Assembly (NCBI GenBank): GCA_036734945.1
Contig: DAIMXP010000029.1
Coordinates: 1-64,000, forward strand
Direction: 5' to 3'
DNA: 64,000 nt
From: UBA4733 sp036734945
GTDB taxonomy: Bacteria; Chloroflexota; UBA4733
In this document: piece by piece, positions 23,978 to 32,117 of the stretch
Numbering within the stretch: position 1 is the first letter of the stretch
How the letters are laid out: every line of letters begins with the position of its first letter
The notes under the pieces: generated by a model
What the model saw: the letters and a program-made list of their open reading frames with translations, nothing else
Told to the model about the DNA's origin: nothing
Databases searched by the model: none
Position numbers and translations under genes: made by a program

Positions 23978-24999
23978 GCCGGTGGCGCTTCCAACTGCAC
24001 CTGCAGCTTGCCATAACGCTGACCAAAGAGGGCGAGCGCGCCGGCGCCGAGCGCGACTCCGAACCAGAGCGTACAGAAGCGGATCAGCAGCGTCGCCGCC
24101 ACACTCACGTCGGCTGGCGTGCCCAACATGATATGCAGCAAGCCGGCGATGCCGCCATCAGCCACGCCCAGACCGCCGGGCAGGAGCGAGGCCGAGCCGA
24201 CCAGCGTGCTGGAGGTCAGGATGAAGGCAGCTTTGACCAACAGCAACGGGCCGCCGGCGCCGTTCTGATCAAGATGCAGGCCGTGCAAGATGACATAAAA
24301 GGCCAGGCACTCGCCGGACCAGGAGAGAATGCCGAGGCCGATGGCAATGAGCAGCGCGTCCAGGCGCAACAGCAGGTAACTGGAGGCGTAAGCGACACGC
24401 AGTTGGTTGGTGAGTAGCGACAGCAGCGGCAGGCGTTCCAGGCGCGCCAGGATCGCCATCGAGAGTGGCTGCGACTGTACCACCAGCACGATCAGCACGG
24501 CGAGGGCAAAGATGGCGACCAGCACTTCCCAGCCGCGCCGGTAAAGCAGCAACCCGACAGACCCCAGCAGGAGCAGGGCGACGCCATCGGTCAGCCGCTC
24601 CGCCAGCACGATTGGCGCCGAGCGAGCCATCGGCGTGCCGGACACCTGCTTGAGCAAGTAGCTTTTCAGCAACTCGCCCACCTTGCCGGGTGTCAACACC
24701 ATGGAGAAACCGGAAATGAAAATCAGCAAGCTGGCATCGGTCGGTACGCGACTGGCGATGCGACCAAGATAGAACTGCCACTTCAGAAAACGCCCGAAGT
24801 AGTTGCAGGCAGTCAGCAGCAACACCACCGGCAGCACCGCCCAGTCGAAGTGGCGCAAGACGCCAATGATGGCGCGGTAGTCGGCGTAGGCGCCCATCAC
24901 GAGCAGCACCAGGATACCAAGGGCGAGGGACAGCAGCATCCGGCGGCGCAGATTGCCCAGCACGCGCGCAACATCCTTCCCGGCCGCTTCGCCGGCCAC
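23974..24999 (-). CDS. Flippase-like integral membrane protein (YbhN/LPG synthase TM family)
   Basis: 341 residues with about eight transmembrane segments. Family landmarks are 'FLKWQFYLGRI', 'ISGFSMVLTPGKVGELLKSYLLKQVSGTP' (the conserved PGK-GE-K loop), 'IVLAERLTDGVALLLLG' and 'LVGSASLLPGGLGVADGGIAGLL'. The conserved signature is much better preserved than in its distant paralogue at 618-1679. It lacks the catalytic lysyl-transfer domain, so a lipid-translocation role is more likely than aminoacyl-lipid synthesis. Upstream gene of the pair with the PHP protein. Confidence 0.85.
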   Translation of the reverse strand: MAGEAAGKDVARVLGNLRRRMLLSLALGILVLLVMGAYADYRAIIGVLRHFDWAVLPVVLLLTACNYFGRFLKWQFYLGRIASRVPTDASLLIFISGFSMVLTPGKVGELLKSYLLKQVSGTPMARSAPIVLAERLTDGVALLLLGSVGLLLYRRGWEVLVAIFALAVLIVLVVQSQPLSMAILARLERLPLLSLLTNQLRVAYASSYLLLRLDALLIAIGLGILSWSGECLAFYVILHGLHLDQNGAGGPLLLVKAAFILTSSTLVGSASLLPGGLGVADGGIAGLLHIMLGTPADVSVAATLLIRFCTLWFGVALGAGALALFGQRYGKLQVQLEAPPA

Positions 25000-25213
25000 T
25001 CGTCCGCGGGGCTACGGCGTCGGCACGACGGGAGTTCGCTCTGCCAGGAGCGTCTAGACCGCCCTGCATTTTACCCGTTCGCTCCCAGCGCTCTCGCGAC
25101 GCGGGGGACAGCGAGTAAGCCGGCAATTCCAACGCACCGTACCACGTTCCGGTAGCACATGGGATGATATGACATGGCAGGCGGCCGGGTTCACACGCTG
25201 GCGGAGGTTCATG

Positions 25214-25927
25214 ATGGCGCGGCGGCCGCTCATCGGCATCACCACCAGCGTCGTCACTGCCTCCACCGGCGCTACCCGCATCCAGCTCAATCTGACCTAC
25301 GAGCGCGCCATCCGCGAAGCCGGCGGCCTGCCCGTGTTGCTGGCGCCCGGCCTCGATGACGCTGCTCTAGATCAGATCACCGTGCAGTTGCAGGGCTTGC
25401 TCTTGCCCGGCGGCCTGGACGTTGACCCGGCGCGCTACCGCGCCGAGCGCCATCCGACAACGGAGATCAACGCGGACCTCGATCACCTGGAATTCCCGCT
25501 GGCAGAGCGTGCGCTGCGATCCAGACTACCGGTGCTGGCTATCTGCCGCGGCATCCAGTTGCTCAACGTTGCCTGCGGCGGGTCCTTGTGGCAAGACCTG
25601 CCCAGCGAACACCCCACCGACCTCGTTCACCCCCAAGTACAGGTGCCGCGCGACCACCTGGCGCACGGCCTGCGCCTTTCGCCCGGTAGCCGGTTAGCCG
25701 GCGTCCTGGGCCAGACGGAGTTGCCGGTCAACAGCTTCCATCACCAGGCCCTGCGCGAACTCGGGGACGGCCTGCAACCGGTTGGCTGGGCGGAAGACGG
25801 CACGGTAGAGGCAGTCGAAGGGGCGGGTCGCTTCGTCATTGGCGTGCAATGCCACCCGGAAGAGCTGGTCCAAAGCCAGCCCGTCTGGCGCCGGCTCTTT
25901 GCCGCGTTCGTGGAAGCTGCCACTTGA
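25214..25927 (+). CDS. Class I glutamine amidotransferase-like hydrolase (peptidase C26)
   Basis: Gamma-glutamyl-gamma-aminobutyrate hydrolase type (PuuD-like). 'PLIGITTSV' opens the fold. The nucleophile Cys sits in AICRGIQLLNVACGGSL; the His and Glu of the triad are in 'VIGVQCHPEEL'. 'GLLLPGGLDVDPARY' is the oxyanion-side loop. About 237 residues. The start is ATG 25214 (GGAGG six bases upstream) or the adjacent ATG 25211. Single gene with no putrescine-pathway neighbours, so the substrate is open. Confidence 0.85.
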   Translation: MARRPLIGITTSVVTASTGATRIQLNLTYERAIREAGGLPVLLAPGLDDAALDQITVQLQGLLLPGGLDVDPARYRAERHPTTEINADLDHLEFPLAERALRSRLPVLAICRGIQLLNVACGGSLWQDLPSEHPTDLVHPQVQVPRDHLAHGLRLSPGSRLAGVLGQTELPVNSFHHQALRELGDGLQPVGWAEDGTVEAVEGAGRFVIGVQCHPEELVQSQPVWRRLFAAFVEAAT

Positions 25928-25983
25928 GGCGCCTAAGCCGAAATCGCCGTCGCCGTGCGGAGTGAAGTCAGCCGACCGGGAGT

Positions 25984-26040
25984 TCAGGCGCCTTCAGCAA
26001 GGCAACCTTGTGGCACATCCTCATCGAGCAGCACCCTCAC
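25984..26040 (-). pseudogene. Truncated DUF5615 PIN-like toxin remnant
   Basis: A GTG at 26040 overlaps the stop of the DUF433 gene (GTGA). From it reads MRVLLDEDVPQGCLAEGA, then TGA. The first ten residues are the standard opening of DUF5615 toxins, the usual partner of DUF433, and carry the first catalytic Asp. The remaining ~100 residues are gone, so this toxin gene has been cut to 18 codons. Confidence 0.65.
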
Positions 26041-26258
26041 TGGGTCAGCAGCACCTCTCGCAACAACTCAAGCGCCGCGATCGCTTTCTCGCGGTTGACC
26101 GACGGGAAGTCATTCAGGAACTCACTGAGGGTGTCGCCGCCCTCCAGGTAGTCGACCAAAGTATCGACAGGTACGCGAGTGCCAATGAATACCGCGTCAC
26201 CGCTATGCACTTCGGGATCGCGCGAAGCAACCGCACGGTGAGTAGCTGTCGTGACCAT
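26037..26258 (-). CDS. DUF433-family antitoxin
   Basis: 73 residues. The segment HSGDAVFIGTRVPVDTLVDY and then 'LSEFLNDFPSVNREKAIAALELL' is the DUF433 pattern (a GTR-V strand, then a helix-turn-helix with 'DFPSV'). Such proteins are antitoxins paired with DUF5615 PIN-like toxins. The partner's start codon overlaps this gene's stop, but the partner is truncated, so this antitoxin is now an orphan. Confidence 0.78.
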   Translation of the reverse strand: MVTTATHRAVASRDPEVHSGDAVFIGTRVPVDTLVDYLEGGDTLSEFLNDFPSVNREKAIAALELLREVLLTQ

Positions 26259-26458
26259 GTTTCGACACCTCCAATTCGCAACGAACGTGCCACTCGCTCC
26301 AGGGCAGCCACGACCGGCACGGTAGTTACGTCATCATAGCGTGGAAGCCGTGCCTTCTTAAAGTTCGATCCCGTTGGCGGCAGGTTATACCGCACCGGCA
26401 GAGCAGAAGTCATCCCAATACGGTGAGATGTCCACGCCCGTCAGCAGGCTTCGCTCGC

Positions 26459-27769
26459 TTAGCCGATCACCGTAGCGTCGAGTGCCAACTGCCCCGGCAA
26501 CCTGCTGGAGTTGCCGATAACCAGGCCCGGTAGCTCGCTTTGCAGCCGCTGCACCAACGTCGCCACACCCAGCGCGGCGCTATCTGGTGGCGGCAGCGCG
26601 TCCAGCAGTTGTTCCGGGTCGATGGTGAGGTTGCGCATCTGCACCATGCGCGTGCCCGTGCGACGCAGCATGGCGATCAGGGCCTCCACCTCTTGCTCCT
26701 GGTCCGTCACGCCAGGGAAGGTCAGCAGGTTGATCGAAGTAAACAGACCGGCAGCGGAGGCGACCCGCAGCGTCTCCTCCACATCGGCAAAGGTGTAGTT
26801 GCGCGGACGATAATAGGCGGCAAACACGTCCTGACGCGCACTGAAGACGCTGACGCGGCAGGCGTCCAGCCCTGCCGCGATCAGAGCGGCCATCGCCCGT
26901 GGATTGCAGCCGTTGGTATTAATGTTGATCCAGCCCCGATCAGTTCGGCGGCGGATCGCCTCGGTGGCGGCAACCAGCATGCGCCAGTTCAATAGCGGCT
27001 CGCCTTCGCAGCCCTGACCGAAGCTAACCATTCCCGGCTCGGCGCGTTCCAGATGGCGGATGGCTACCGCCACCACGTCGCGTTGAAGCGCCATCGTGCG
27101 GATGCGCTCCTGCGGCGTCGGCGGGCCATCCGGCTCCTGCTCGGAGATGCAGCCGATGCAACTGGCATTGCAGGCATTGCTCGTCGGCAGCGCCGCCTCC
27201 CAACGGTCATAGAAGGTGTTCTGGGCAGTGTAGCAGCCGTACTCGCCGGCACACTTGCTGATCTGCCGCACCAGGTCGTTGGTCGGCAACTCCCGCTGCA
27301 AGGCGGCGATGCGCTGCGGCAGGTCTGGTGTACCGAACGCGGAATGACGCCACTCCGCCGCATCATCCGTCTGCATGGCAGCAACGACAAACTCGCCGTC
27401 ACGTTCCGCCACAGCGGTGTAACCGAAGAGTGGCAAGGCCGGAGCCCCCGGCTCCTTCACATACGCCGGCAGGTAGGTGCGCGTGTAGCCGTGCGGCAAC
27501 GCCACCGCCACCGGCACGCCGCCACTGACCAGAGGTACACCAGAGCGGAGGCCAACAGGCCGGCATTCCGGCATGGTCAGCAGTTGGGCGCCGGGCGGCA
27601 TCGGTATCCATTGCTCAACGGCACAGTGGTCGCGACCACTACGTCCCAGCGCCGCCAAAGCGGTGGACCGAACTTCACCATCAGCCCCCGCCACCAGCAT
27701 GCGCGGCGCGCGGACGGCTGCGACAGGTCTCCGAGCAGCGGAATGTCGGCGGCGCGTGGTAACTGGCAT
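26459..27769 (-). CDS. Radical SAM protein
   Basis: 436 residues. The [4Fe-4S] cluster site is C-x3-C-x2-C in 'SNACNASCIGCISEQ' (about residue 200). SAM-contact features follow: 'MVSFGQGCEGEPLLNW' (the GEP motif), 'INTNGCNPRAM' and 'CRVSVFSARQDVFAAYYRP'. A ~190-residue N-terminal region before the cluster is unusual and includes further cysteines ('SKCAGEYGCYTAQNTFYDRW'). The C-terminal ~90 residues have no second Cys-rich SPASM set. The reaction cannot be assigned. The start ATG 27769 has no strong ribosome binding site. Confidence 0.82.
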   Translation of the reverse strand: MPVTTRRRHSAARRPVAAVRAPRMLVAGADGEVRSTALAALGRSGRDHCAVEQWIPMPPGAQLLTMPECRPVGLRSGVPLVSGGVPVAVALPHGYTRTYLPAYVKEPGAPALPLFGYTAVAERDGEFVVAAMQTDDAAEWRHSAFGTPDLPQRIAALQRELPTNDLVRQISKCAGEYGCYTAQNTFYDRWEAALPTSNACNASCIGCISEQEPDGPPTPQERIRTMALQRDVVAVAIRHLERAEPGMVSFGQGCEGEPLLNWRMLVAATEAIRRRTDRGWININTNGCNPRAMAALIAAGLDACRVSVFSARQDVFAAYYRPRNYTFADVEETLRVASAAGLFTSINLLTFPGVTDQEQEVEALIAMLRRTGTRMVQMRNLTIDPEQLLDALPPPDSAALGVATLVQRLQSELPGLVIGNSSRLPGQLALDATVIG

Positions 27770-27942
27770 GTGCTCAGTGTACCGGACTCGATGATAACCG
27801 GACCAACGGCCCGCCACGTGCCCGGCGACTGATGGAAGTGGTCAAAATGCTCCGGGGATCCGTAGGGGCAGGCCCCTACCGCTTTATCCGAATGCCCGAT
27901 CTATTCGTCAAACTTCACCATTCGCCACCTGCTCGGCACCGA

Positions 27943-28815
27943 TCAGGCGAGGCAGCACTGCGCGTAGTAGTCGGCGTAGCTCAGGCAGTGCATGCCCAGA
28001 TCGAGCGCCCGCCGCAGGAGCGCCTCGGTGATCGCCATGTCCGAGTCTTCTCGCCTGCTGCTGTGGTCGTGGGTGACGTAGGAGAAGACCAATCCTTCGC
28101 CGGCTGCGCGCTCCATATACGGATAGACACCGGCGAGGAAGGCGGCGTGGTCGCTCCAACCGACGGTCTTGCGCAGGGATATGTCCTGCCAGCCATGGAT
28201 TGGCACTTCCAGCATCTGAGGGAAACCCTGCACCGCATAGAAGAAGGGCTGAATGGCGAGGTCAACCGGCTGCCAGTCTCGTTCGTTGCGGCCCCAGGTG
28301 CGCACAAAGCGGATGCCCTCTTCCCAGAGAATCTCCAGGATGTCCGGCCGGTCGACCAGGCCGCGATAGTAGGCGTAGGGGCCGGTCAGGCCGCTGCATT
28401 CGACCCCAAGCTCGTCGCGCATCAGGACGTTGGTACGGCGTACTTCTTCCCTGATCTGCTCCAGCGTCCCAGCGCGGACGAAGCGGATACCTTCATCCGG
28501 GTCTTCGATGCAGACGGTCTTCAACAGCACGTGATTGAAGGTGTGTTGCTGCAGATCCATCAGCGGATGGCCGACCAGGGGGCGCAGCGCCTCCAGGTTG
28601 TGCTCCACGGTGCGCCCGCAGAGAAAGAGTGTTGCCGGTACGTGCGTCGCCTCGTGAATCTCCAGCATCCGCTGCAGAAACGGTTGCGTGACCGCCGGGT
28701 CACCAGACTCCGTGTCATAACCGATGAGGAAGACGCCATGGTTCCCGCCCGAATGGCTCCCGACGCTACCCTTCAGCGCAGGCGCGTTGCCAGGCGCCGA
28801 TACATAACTAACCAT
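27943..28815 (-). CDS. Polysaccharide deacetylase (NodB-like) family protein
   Basis: 290 residues. NodB-type features are 'FLIGYDTES' (catalytic Asp region), 'ATLFLCGRTVEHN', 'DLQQHTFNHVLL' (the metal-binding H-x3-H) and 'GLTGPYAYYRGL'. The C-terminal 'VFSYVTHDHSS' is the last His motif. No signal peptide, so a cytoplasmic sugar or peptide deacetylase is likely. It lies 22 bp after the DegT aminotransferase gene; the pair may tailor an amino sugar. Confidence 0.78.
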   Translation of the reverse strand: MVSYVSAPGNAPALKGSVGSHSGGNHGVFLIGYDTESGDPAVTQPFLQRMLEIHEATHVPATLFLCGRTVEHNLEALRPLVGHPLMDLQQHTFNHVLLKTVCIEDPDEGIRFVRAGTLEQIREEVRRTNVLMRDELGVECSGLTGPYAYYRGLVDRPDILEILWEEGIRFVRTWGRNERDWQPVDLAIQPFFYAVQGFPQMLEVPIHGWQDISLRKTVGWSDHAAFLAGVYPYMERAAGEGLVFSYVTHDHSSRREDSDMAITEALLRRALDLGMHCLSYADYYAQCCLA

Positions 28816-28837
28816 CGAAGATTGCCCCCTATCGCTC

Positions 28838-30139
28838 CTACCGCGCCGCCCCGACGGCCGCCCCGGTCAACTCGTACCGGTACGTCCAGACCTTCTCGAT
28901 AGCGTCGAGCATACGATCCATGTCCGCCTCTGGCCCGAGGAAGAGCGCGTGGGCCAGTTGGACCGCCTCCGTCTGGTAGATGCGCTCGCTCTGTGGACAG
29001 ACTACCGTCGTGTAATCATACGACGTACCGAGACGCGCATCATGGACCGGGAAACCGGTGCGGCCAAAGGCGTGCTCGGCGTCCAGAAAGAGCGGGTTCT
29101 GATACAGCGGCTGGGTGTGACCGGTCCCGCACGCGACACCCTCAGCCCGCAGGGCGCGCAGGAAGTCGTCGCGGCGGACGCCCTCCCAGCGCTCCGGCAA
29201 GAACTTGAAGTGCCACATGTAGAAGCCCCAGCGCGTCACCCGGTCATCCAGGAACAGCGGCGCCACGCCGATGCCGGCGCGCTCCAGGCAGGCGAGGCCC
29301 GCGACGAGACGCCGGGCGTTGCGATCGCGAATCGTCACCTGCTCGGGGAACCGGCTGAGCTGACCCAGGCCGATGGCGCCCTGCCACTCCGTCATGCGGA
29401 GATTACTGGCGGGCACGTGGTGTTCGTAGAACGGGCGCCCCTTGATCCGCCCGATGTGGTGGTACGAGTAGGCTTTTTCCGCCAGCTGCTCGTCATTGGT
29501 GAGCAGCATGCCCCCCTCACCGGTCGTGAGCGTCTTGCCCATCTGGAAACTGAAAATGCCCAGTTCCGTCAGCGCGCCGACGCCGACACCCTTCCACTGG
29601 CTGCCGTGGGCGTGGGCACAGTCGGCCACAATGGGAATGCCGTGCGCTCTGCCTATGGCAGTCAGGGCGTCGTAGTCGCAAGGCATGCCACCGTAGTCGA
29701 CAGGGGCGATGCAGCGCGTTCGCTCGGTAATCGCCGCCGCCACCGCTGCCGGGTCCACGGTGTAGGTGCGCGGATCGATGTCGACGAACACCGGGATCGC
29801 GCCGACCTGCAGGACGGCGCTGGCCGTGGCGACAAACGTCACCGCCGGCACGATCACCTCGTCGCCGGCCTCGACCCCCACGGCCTTGTAGGCGCACTCC
29901 AACGCCGCCGTGCCGTTGGTGACGGCAATACCAAAGCGAGCGTCCTGGAAGCGAGCGAAGCCGGCCTCGAACTGGCCAACCTTGGACTGTGCAGCGTCGG
30001 GATAGGCGCCGCGCCACCAGTTGCCGCTCTCCAGCACCTCCTGCAACAGTTGCCGCTCGTGATCATCCCAAATCGGCCAGGCCTTGCCCAAACGGGCGGC
30101 AACGGCTTTGGCACCGCCGTTGATTGCCAGGTGCGCCAT
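28838..30139 (-). CDS. DegT/DnrJ/EryC1/StrS-family aminotransferase
   Basis: PLP-dependent sugar aminotransferase. The PLP lysine K202 is in FSFQMGKTLTTGEGG; D173 in 'VADCAHAHGS' pairs with the pyridine nitrogen. 'AVTNGTAALECAYKAVG', 'EVIVPAVTFVATASAVL' and 'NLRMTEWQGAIGLGQL' are family blocks. 433 residues from ATG 30139 (GAGGAAGGA upstream); the longer frame to 30331 reads through a palindromic repeat and is rejected. It is the first gene of the pair with the deacetylase. Confidence 0.9.
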   Translation of the reverse strand: MAHLAINGGAKAVAARLGKAWPIWDDHERQLLQEVLESGNWWRGAYPDAAQSKVGQFEAGFARFQDARFGIAVTNGTAALECAYKAVGVEAGDEVIVPAVTFVATASAVLQVGAIPVFVDIDPRTYTVDPAAVAAAITERTRCIAPVDYGGMPCDYDALTAIGRAHGIPIVADCAHAHGSQWKGVGVGALTELGIFSFQMGKTLTTGEGGMLLTNDEQLAEKAYSYHHIGRIKGRPFYEHHVPASNLRMTEWQGAIGLGQLSRFPEQVTIRDRNARRLVAGLACLERAGIGVAPLFLDDRVTRWGFYMWHFKFLPERWEGVRRDDFLRALRAEGVACGTGHTQPLYQNPLFLDAEHAFGRTGFPVHDARLGTSYDYTTVVCPQSERIYQTEAVQLAHALFLGPEADMDRMLDAIEKVWTYRYELTGAAVGAAR

Positions 30140-30179
30140 GTGTATCCTTCCTCGTCTGTGCTGCGACGGCGGGGGAACA

Positions 30180-30280
30180 GTGTCGCAACTGCGGTTTGCG
30201 ACCCAAAGACGGCACTGCGGTGCCGACGAACCCCCAGGACCGCAGTCCTGTCTTTGGGTCGCAAACCGCAGTTGCGACAC
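30180..30280. repeat. 31-bp perfect inverted repeat upstream of the aminotransferase gene
   Basis: The left arm 30180-30210 (GTGTCGCAACTGCGGTTTGC, then 11 more) and the right arm 30250-30280 are exact complements. Inside them a second complementary pair, ACTGCGGT/ACCGCAGT, extends the stem. The whole 101-base unit folds on itself. It lies between the sugar-binding-protein gene and the DegT gene, within the presumed promoter region of the latter. Confidence 0.85.
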
Positions 30281-30332
30281 CAAACTAAACCGTATTGATC
30301 GTAGGCCGCAACGCAAGCGGCTTCCAGACATC

Positions 30333-31850
30333 TTACTTCTTGGCAGTGATCTGCGCCTGGATGGCGGCGTTGACGAGGGGCATGGCTGCCGTCAATACGT
30401 CCTGGGCCGGCAAGCCTTGCGTCCACATGTCCCCGAACTTGCCCTGGGACTGCAGGATGTTGATAGCATTCTGACCATAGGGCGTGGTGAACGCCGGCTT
30501 GGCGTAGGCAAAGGCGTCGTAGAAGACCTGCTTGTGGGCCGGTGGGCCGGGCTGGGTAAGGATGAGCTGCGCCGCGGCCTTTTGTACCGGCATACCGCTG
30601 ACCCCGCTGGTGACGTAGAGCTTTTCGGCTTCCTCGGAAACGAGGTAACGCATGAATTCCCAGGCAGTGTCAGGAGCGTGTGTGCCTTTCCACATGGCCA
30701 GACCGCTCGTCGGGTTGGTCGTGAAGTACGCATGCGGTCCTTTGGGAATGGGCGCAATATCCCACTCGAAGGAAGTGTACTTGTTGTACGTCGGGAGCAA
30801 GTAGATCGCATTCCAGATCATGGCAACCTTGCCGGTAGGGCCGAAAGCCTCGGTCAACTTTTGAGCGGCCAGGTCTTTTGCTGTCGGCGCGACCTTCCAC
30901 TTGTGCATCAGGTCCAGCACGTACTGCATACCCGCGATGGACTCGGGACTGCTCAGGGTGCAGGTCAGGCCATCGGCGCTAAAGAGGTCCCCGCCAGTGC
31001 CCCACACCCACGGCGACCAGACGTTCTGGTGGTTGCGGGTCTCGAAGCCATACTGCCCAAAGACAGCAGGATCGCTGGAGGGCTTGGTCAACGCCTTCGC
31101 GGCTGCGAGAAAGGTATCCCAGGTCCAGGTGGCGTCCGGCGCCGCCTGCCCTGCAATATCGAACAGGGTCTTGTTGTACCACATCACGTAGGCGCCCCAG
31201 AGGATGGGCAGTCCCACCTGCTTGCCCTGGTACTTGTAGGCGTCCACAACCGTCTGGAAGTAGTCGCTCGCCTTGAACTGGGCATCTTTGGCGATAAAGC
31301 TGTCGAGGTCGCTGGTGGCGCCCGCGATGGAGAGTTGGGGGGCATAGGTCTCCGACGACCAGACGACGTCAGCCGCATCGCCCCCCGAGGCCTGGACGAG
31401 GTACTTGTTGTTATCCCAGTTCCATGTCCCTTCCACCGACACTTGCGCGCCGGGATTCTGGGCATTGAACTGGCCGGCCAGCTTGCTGAATACCGTGTCG
31501 TTCGGCTGCCCACCAACGTAGGAGAAGCGAATCTTGCCGGCCGGCGCTGCGCTCTTGGTCGCCGCCGCCACACTCGCCGTCGGACTGGTCACGGCCTTAC
31601 TGCTCGTGGCCTGGCTGGCCGCCGTGGTCGCGGACGCGCTCGTGCTGACGGCTTTCGTTGCGGCAGCGGCGGCACTCGTAGTGCTTACCGCCGCCGCTGC
31701 CGTCGCCAGCGCAGCCGCACTCGTTGACGCGGCCTGGCCGGTTGCGCTGCCGGAGCCGCCACAGGCGGCCAGCAAGGCGCCTCCGGCAAAGGCGCCGACG
31801 CTGATGGCGCCGGTGCGAAGCAGGACACGACGGGTCAGAGGACGAAACAT
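30333..31850 (-). CDS. Sugar ABC transporter substrate-binding lipoprotein (family 1), copy 1
   Basis: Tat lipoprotein: TRRVLLRTG (R7-R8), hydrophobic stretch and lipobox LLAAC with C30. Then a ~75-residue Ser/Thr/Ala linker precedes the family 1 solute-binding fold starting 'KIRFSYVGGQPNDTV'. Landmarks are 'TWNWDNNKYLVQASGGDAADVVW', 'YVMWYNKTLFD', 'WTWDTFLAAAKALTKPS' and 'GFETRNHQNVW'. 505 residues. No permease or ATPase is adjacent. The promoter carries LacI-type operators. It is closely related to the copy at 34525-36039 (shared KPSSDPAVFGQYGFETRNHQ). Ligand probably a sugar. Confidence 0.9.
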   Translation of the reverse strand: MFRPLTRRVLLRTGAISVGAFAGGALLAACGGSGSATGQAASTSAAALATAAAAVSTTSAAAAATKAVSTSASATTAASQATSSKAVTSPTASVAAATKSAAPAGKIRFSYVGGQPNDTVFSKLAGQFNAQNPGAQVSVEGTWNWDNNKYLVQASGGDAADVVWSSETYAPQLSIAGATSDLDSFIAKDAQFKASDYFQTVVDAYKYQGKQVGLPILWGAYVMWYNKTLFDIAGQAAPDATWTWDTFLAAAKALTKPSSDPAVFGQYGFETRNHQNVWSPWVWGTGGDLFSADGLTCTLSSPESIAGMQYVLDLMHKWKVAPTAKDLAAQKLTEAFGPTGKVAMIWNAIYLLPTYNKYTSFEWDIAPIPKGPHAYFTTNPTSGLAMWKGTHAPDTAWEFMRYLVSEEAEKLYVTSGVSGMPVQKAAAQLILTQPGPPAHKQVFYDAFAYAKPAFTTPYGQNAINILQSQGKFGDMWTQGLPAQDVLTAAMPLVNAAIQAQITAKK

Positions 31851-31881
31851 AGATCGGATCCTTTCCCAGCAAACGAATCGG

Positions 31882-31941
31882 AGCAAAACCGGTTCGGAAC
31901 GCCGCTGACGGCAGTATACTGCAATCCAAACCGGTTTGCAA
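31882..31941 (-). promoter_or_regulatory. Promoter with two LacI-type operators, module 1
   Basis: On the minus strand TTGCAA (31941-31936) and TATACT (31918-31913) are 17 bases apart. The perfect palindrome CAAACCGGTTTG (31927-31938) sits on the -35 side of the spacer. A second, imperfect operator (GCAAAACCGGTTCGG, centred at 31890.5) lies 42 bp away, just after the expected transcription start. The -10 is within AGTATACT, which is its own complement and could work in both directions. ATG-ACT at 31955 on the plus strand aligns with the start of the LacI remnant in module 2, but no LacI coding sequence follows. Confidence 0.75.
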
Positions 31942-32029
31942 TAGCAGCACAAACATGACTGATGACCACCACCCGCATGTCCCTGTTGCTTTCGCTTCGC
32001 CAGTCACGCGCCTGACCCGGCTCGCAGAC

Positions 32030-32078
32030 GGCATCACTGCACCTGCGCCTGCCTTATCGGCGCAGGTGCAGTGATGCC
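32030..32078. terminator. 20-bp perfect hairpin between the first two binding-protein genes
   Basis: GGCATCACTGCACCTGCGCC (32030-32049) and its complement (32059-32078) have a nine-base loop. It lies 40 bp beyond the stop of the minus-strand gene at 32118, so it may end that transcript or block read-through into module 1. No T-run is present, so factor-independent termination is doubtful. Confidence 0.5.
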
Positions 32079-32117
32079 AGCCGAGTTCGGCAACAGGCCC
32101 TGGCTATGTACGTATAC

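Noticed and set aside
26114..26413. 99-codon minus-strand frame upstream of the DUF433 gene
   Set aside because: It overlaps most of the DUF433 gene in another frame and its product matches nothing. The shorter DUF433 frame has clear family similarity.
28949..30298. 449-codon plus-strand frame opposite the DegT aminotransferase
   Set aside because: The product is low-complexity and unlike any family, while the minus strand has all aminotransferase motifs including the PLP lysine.
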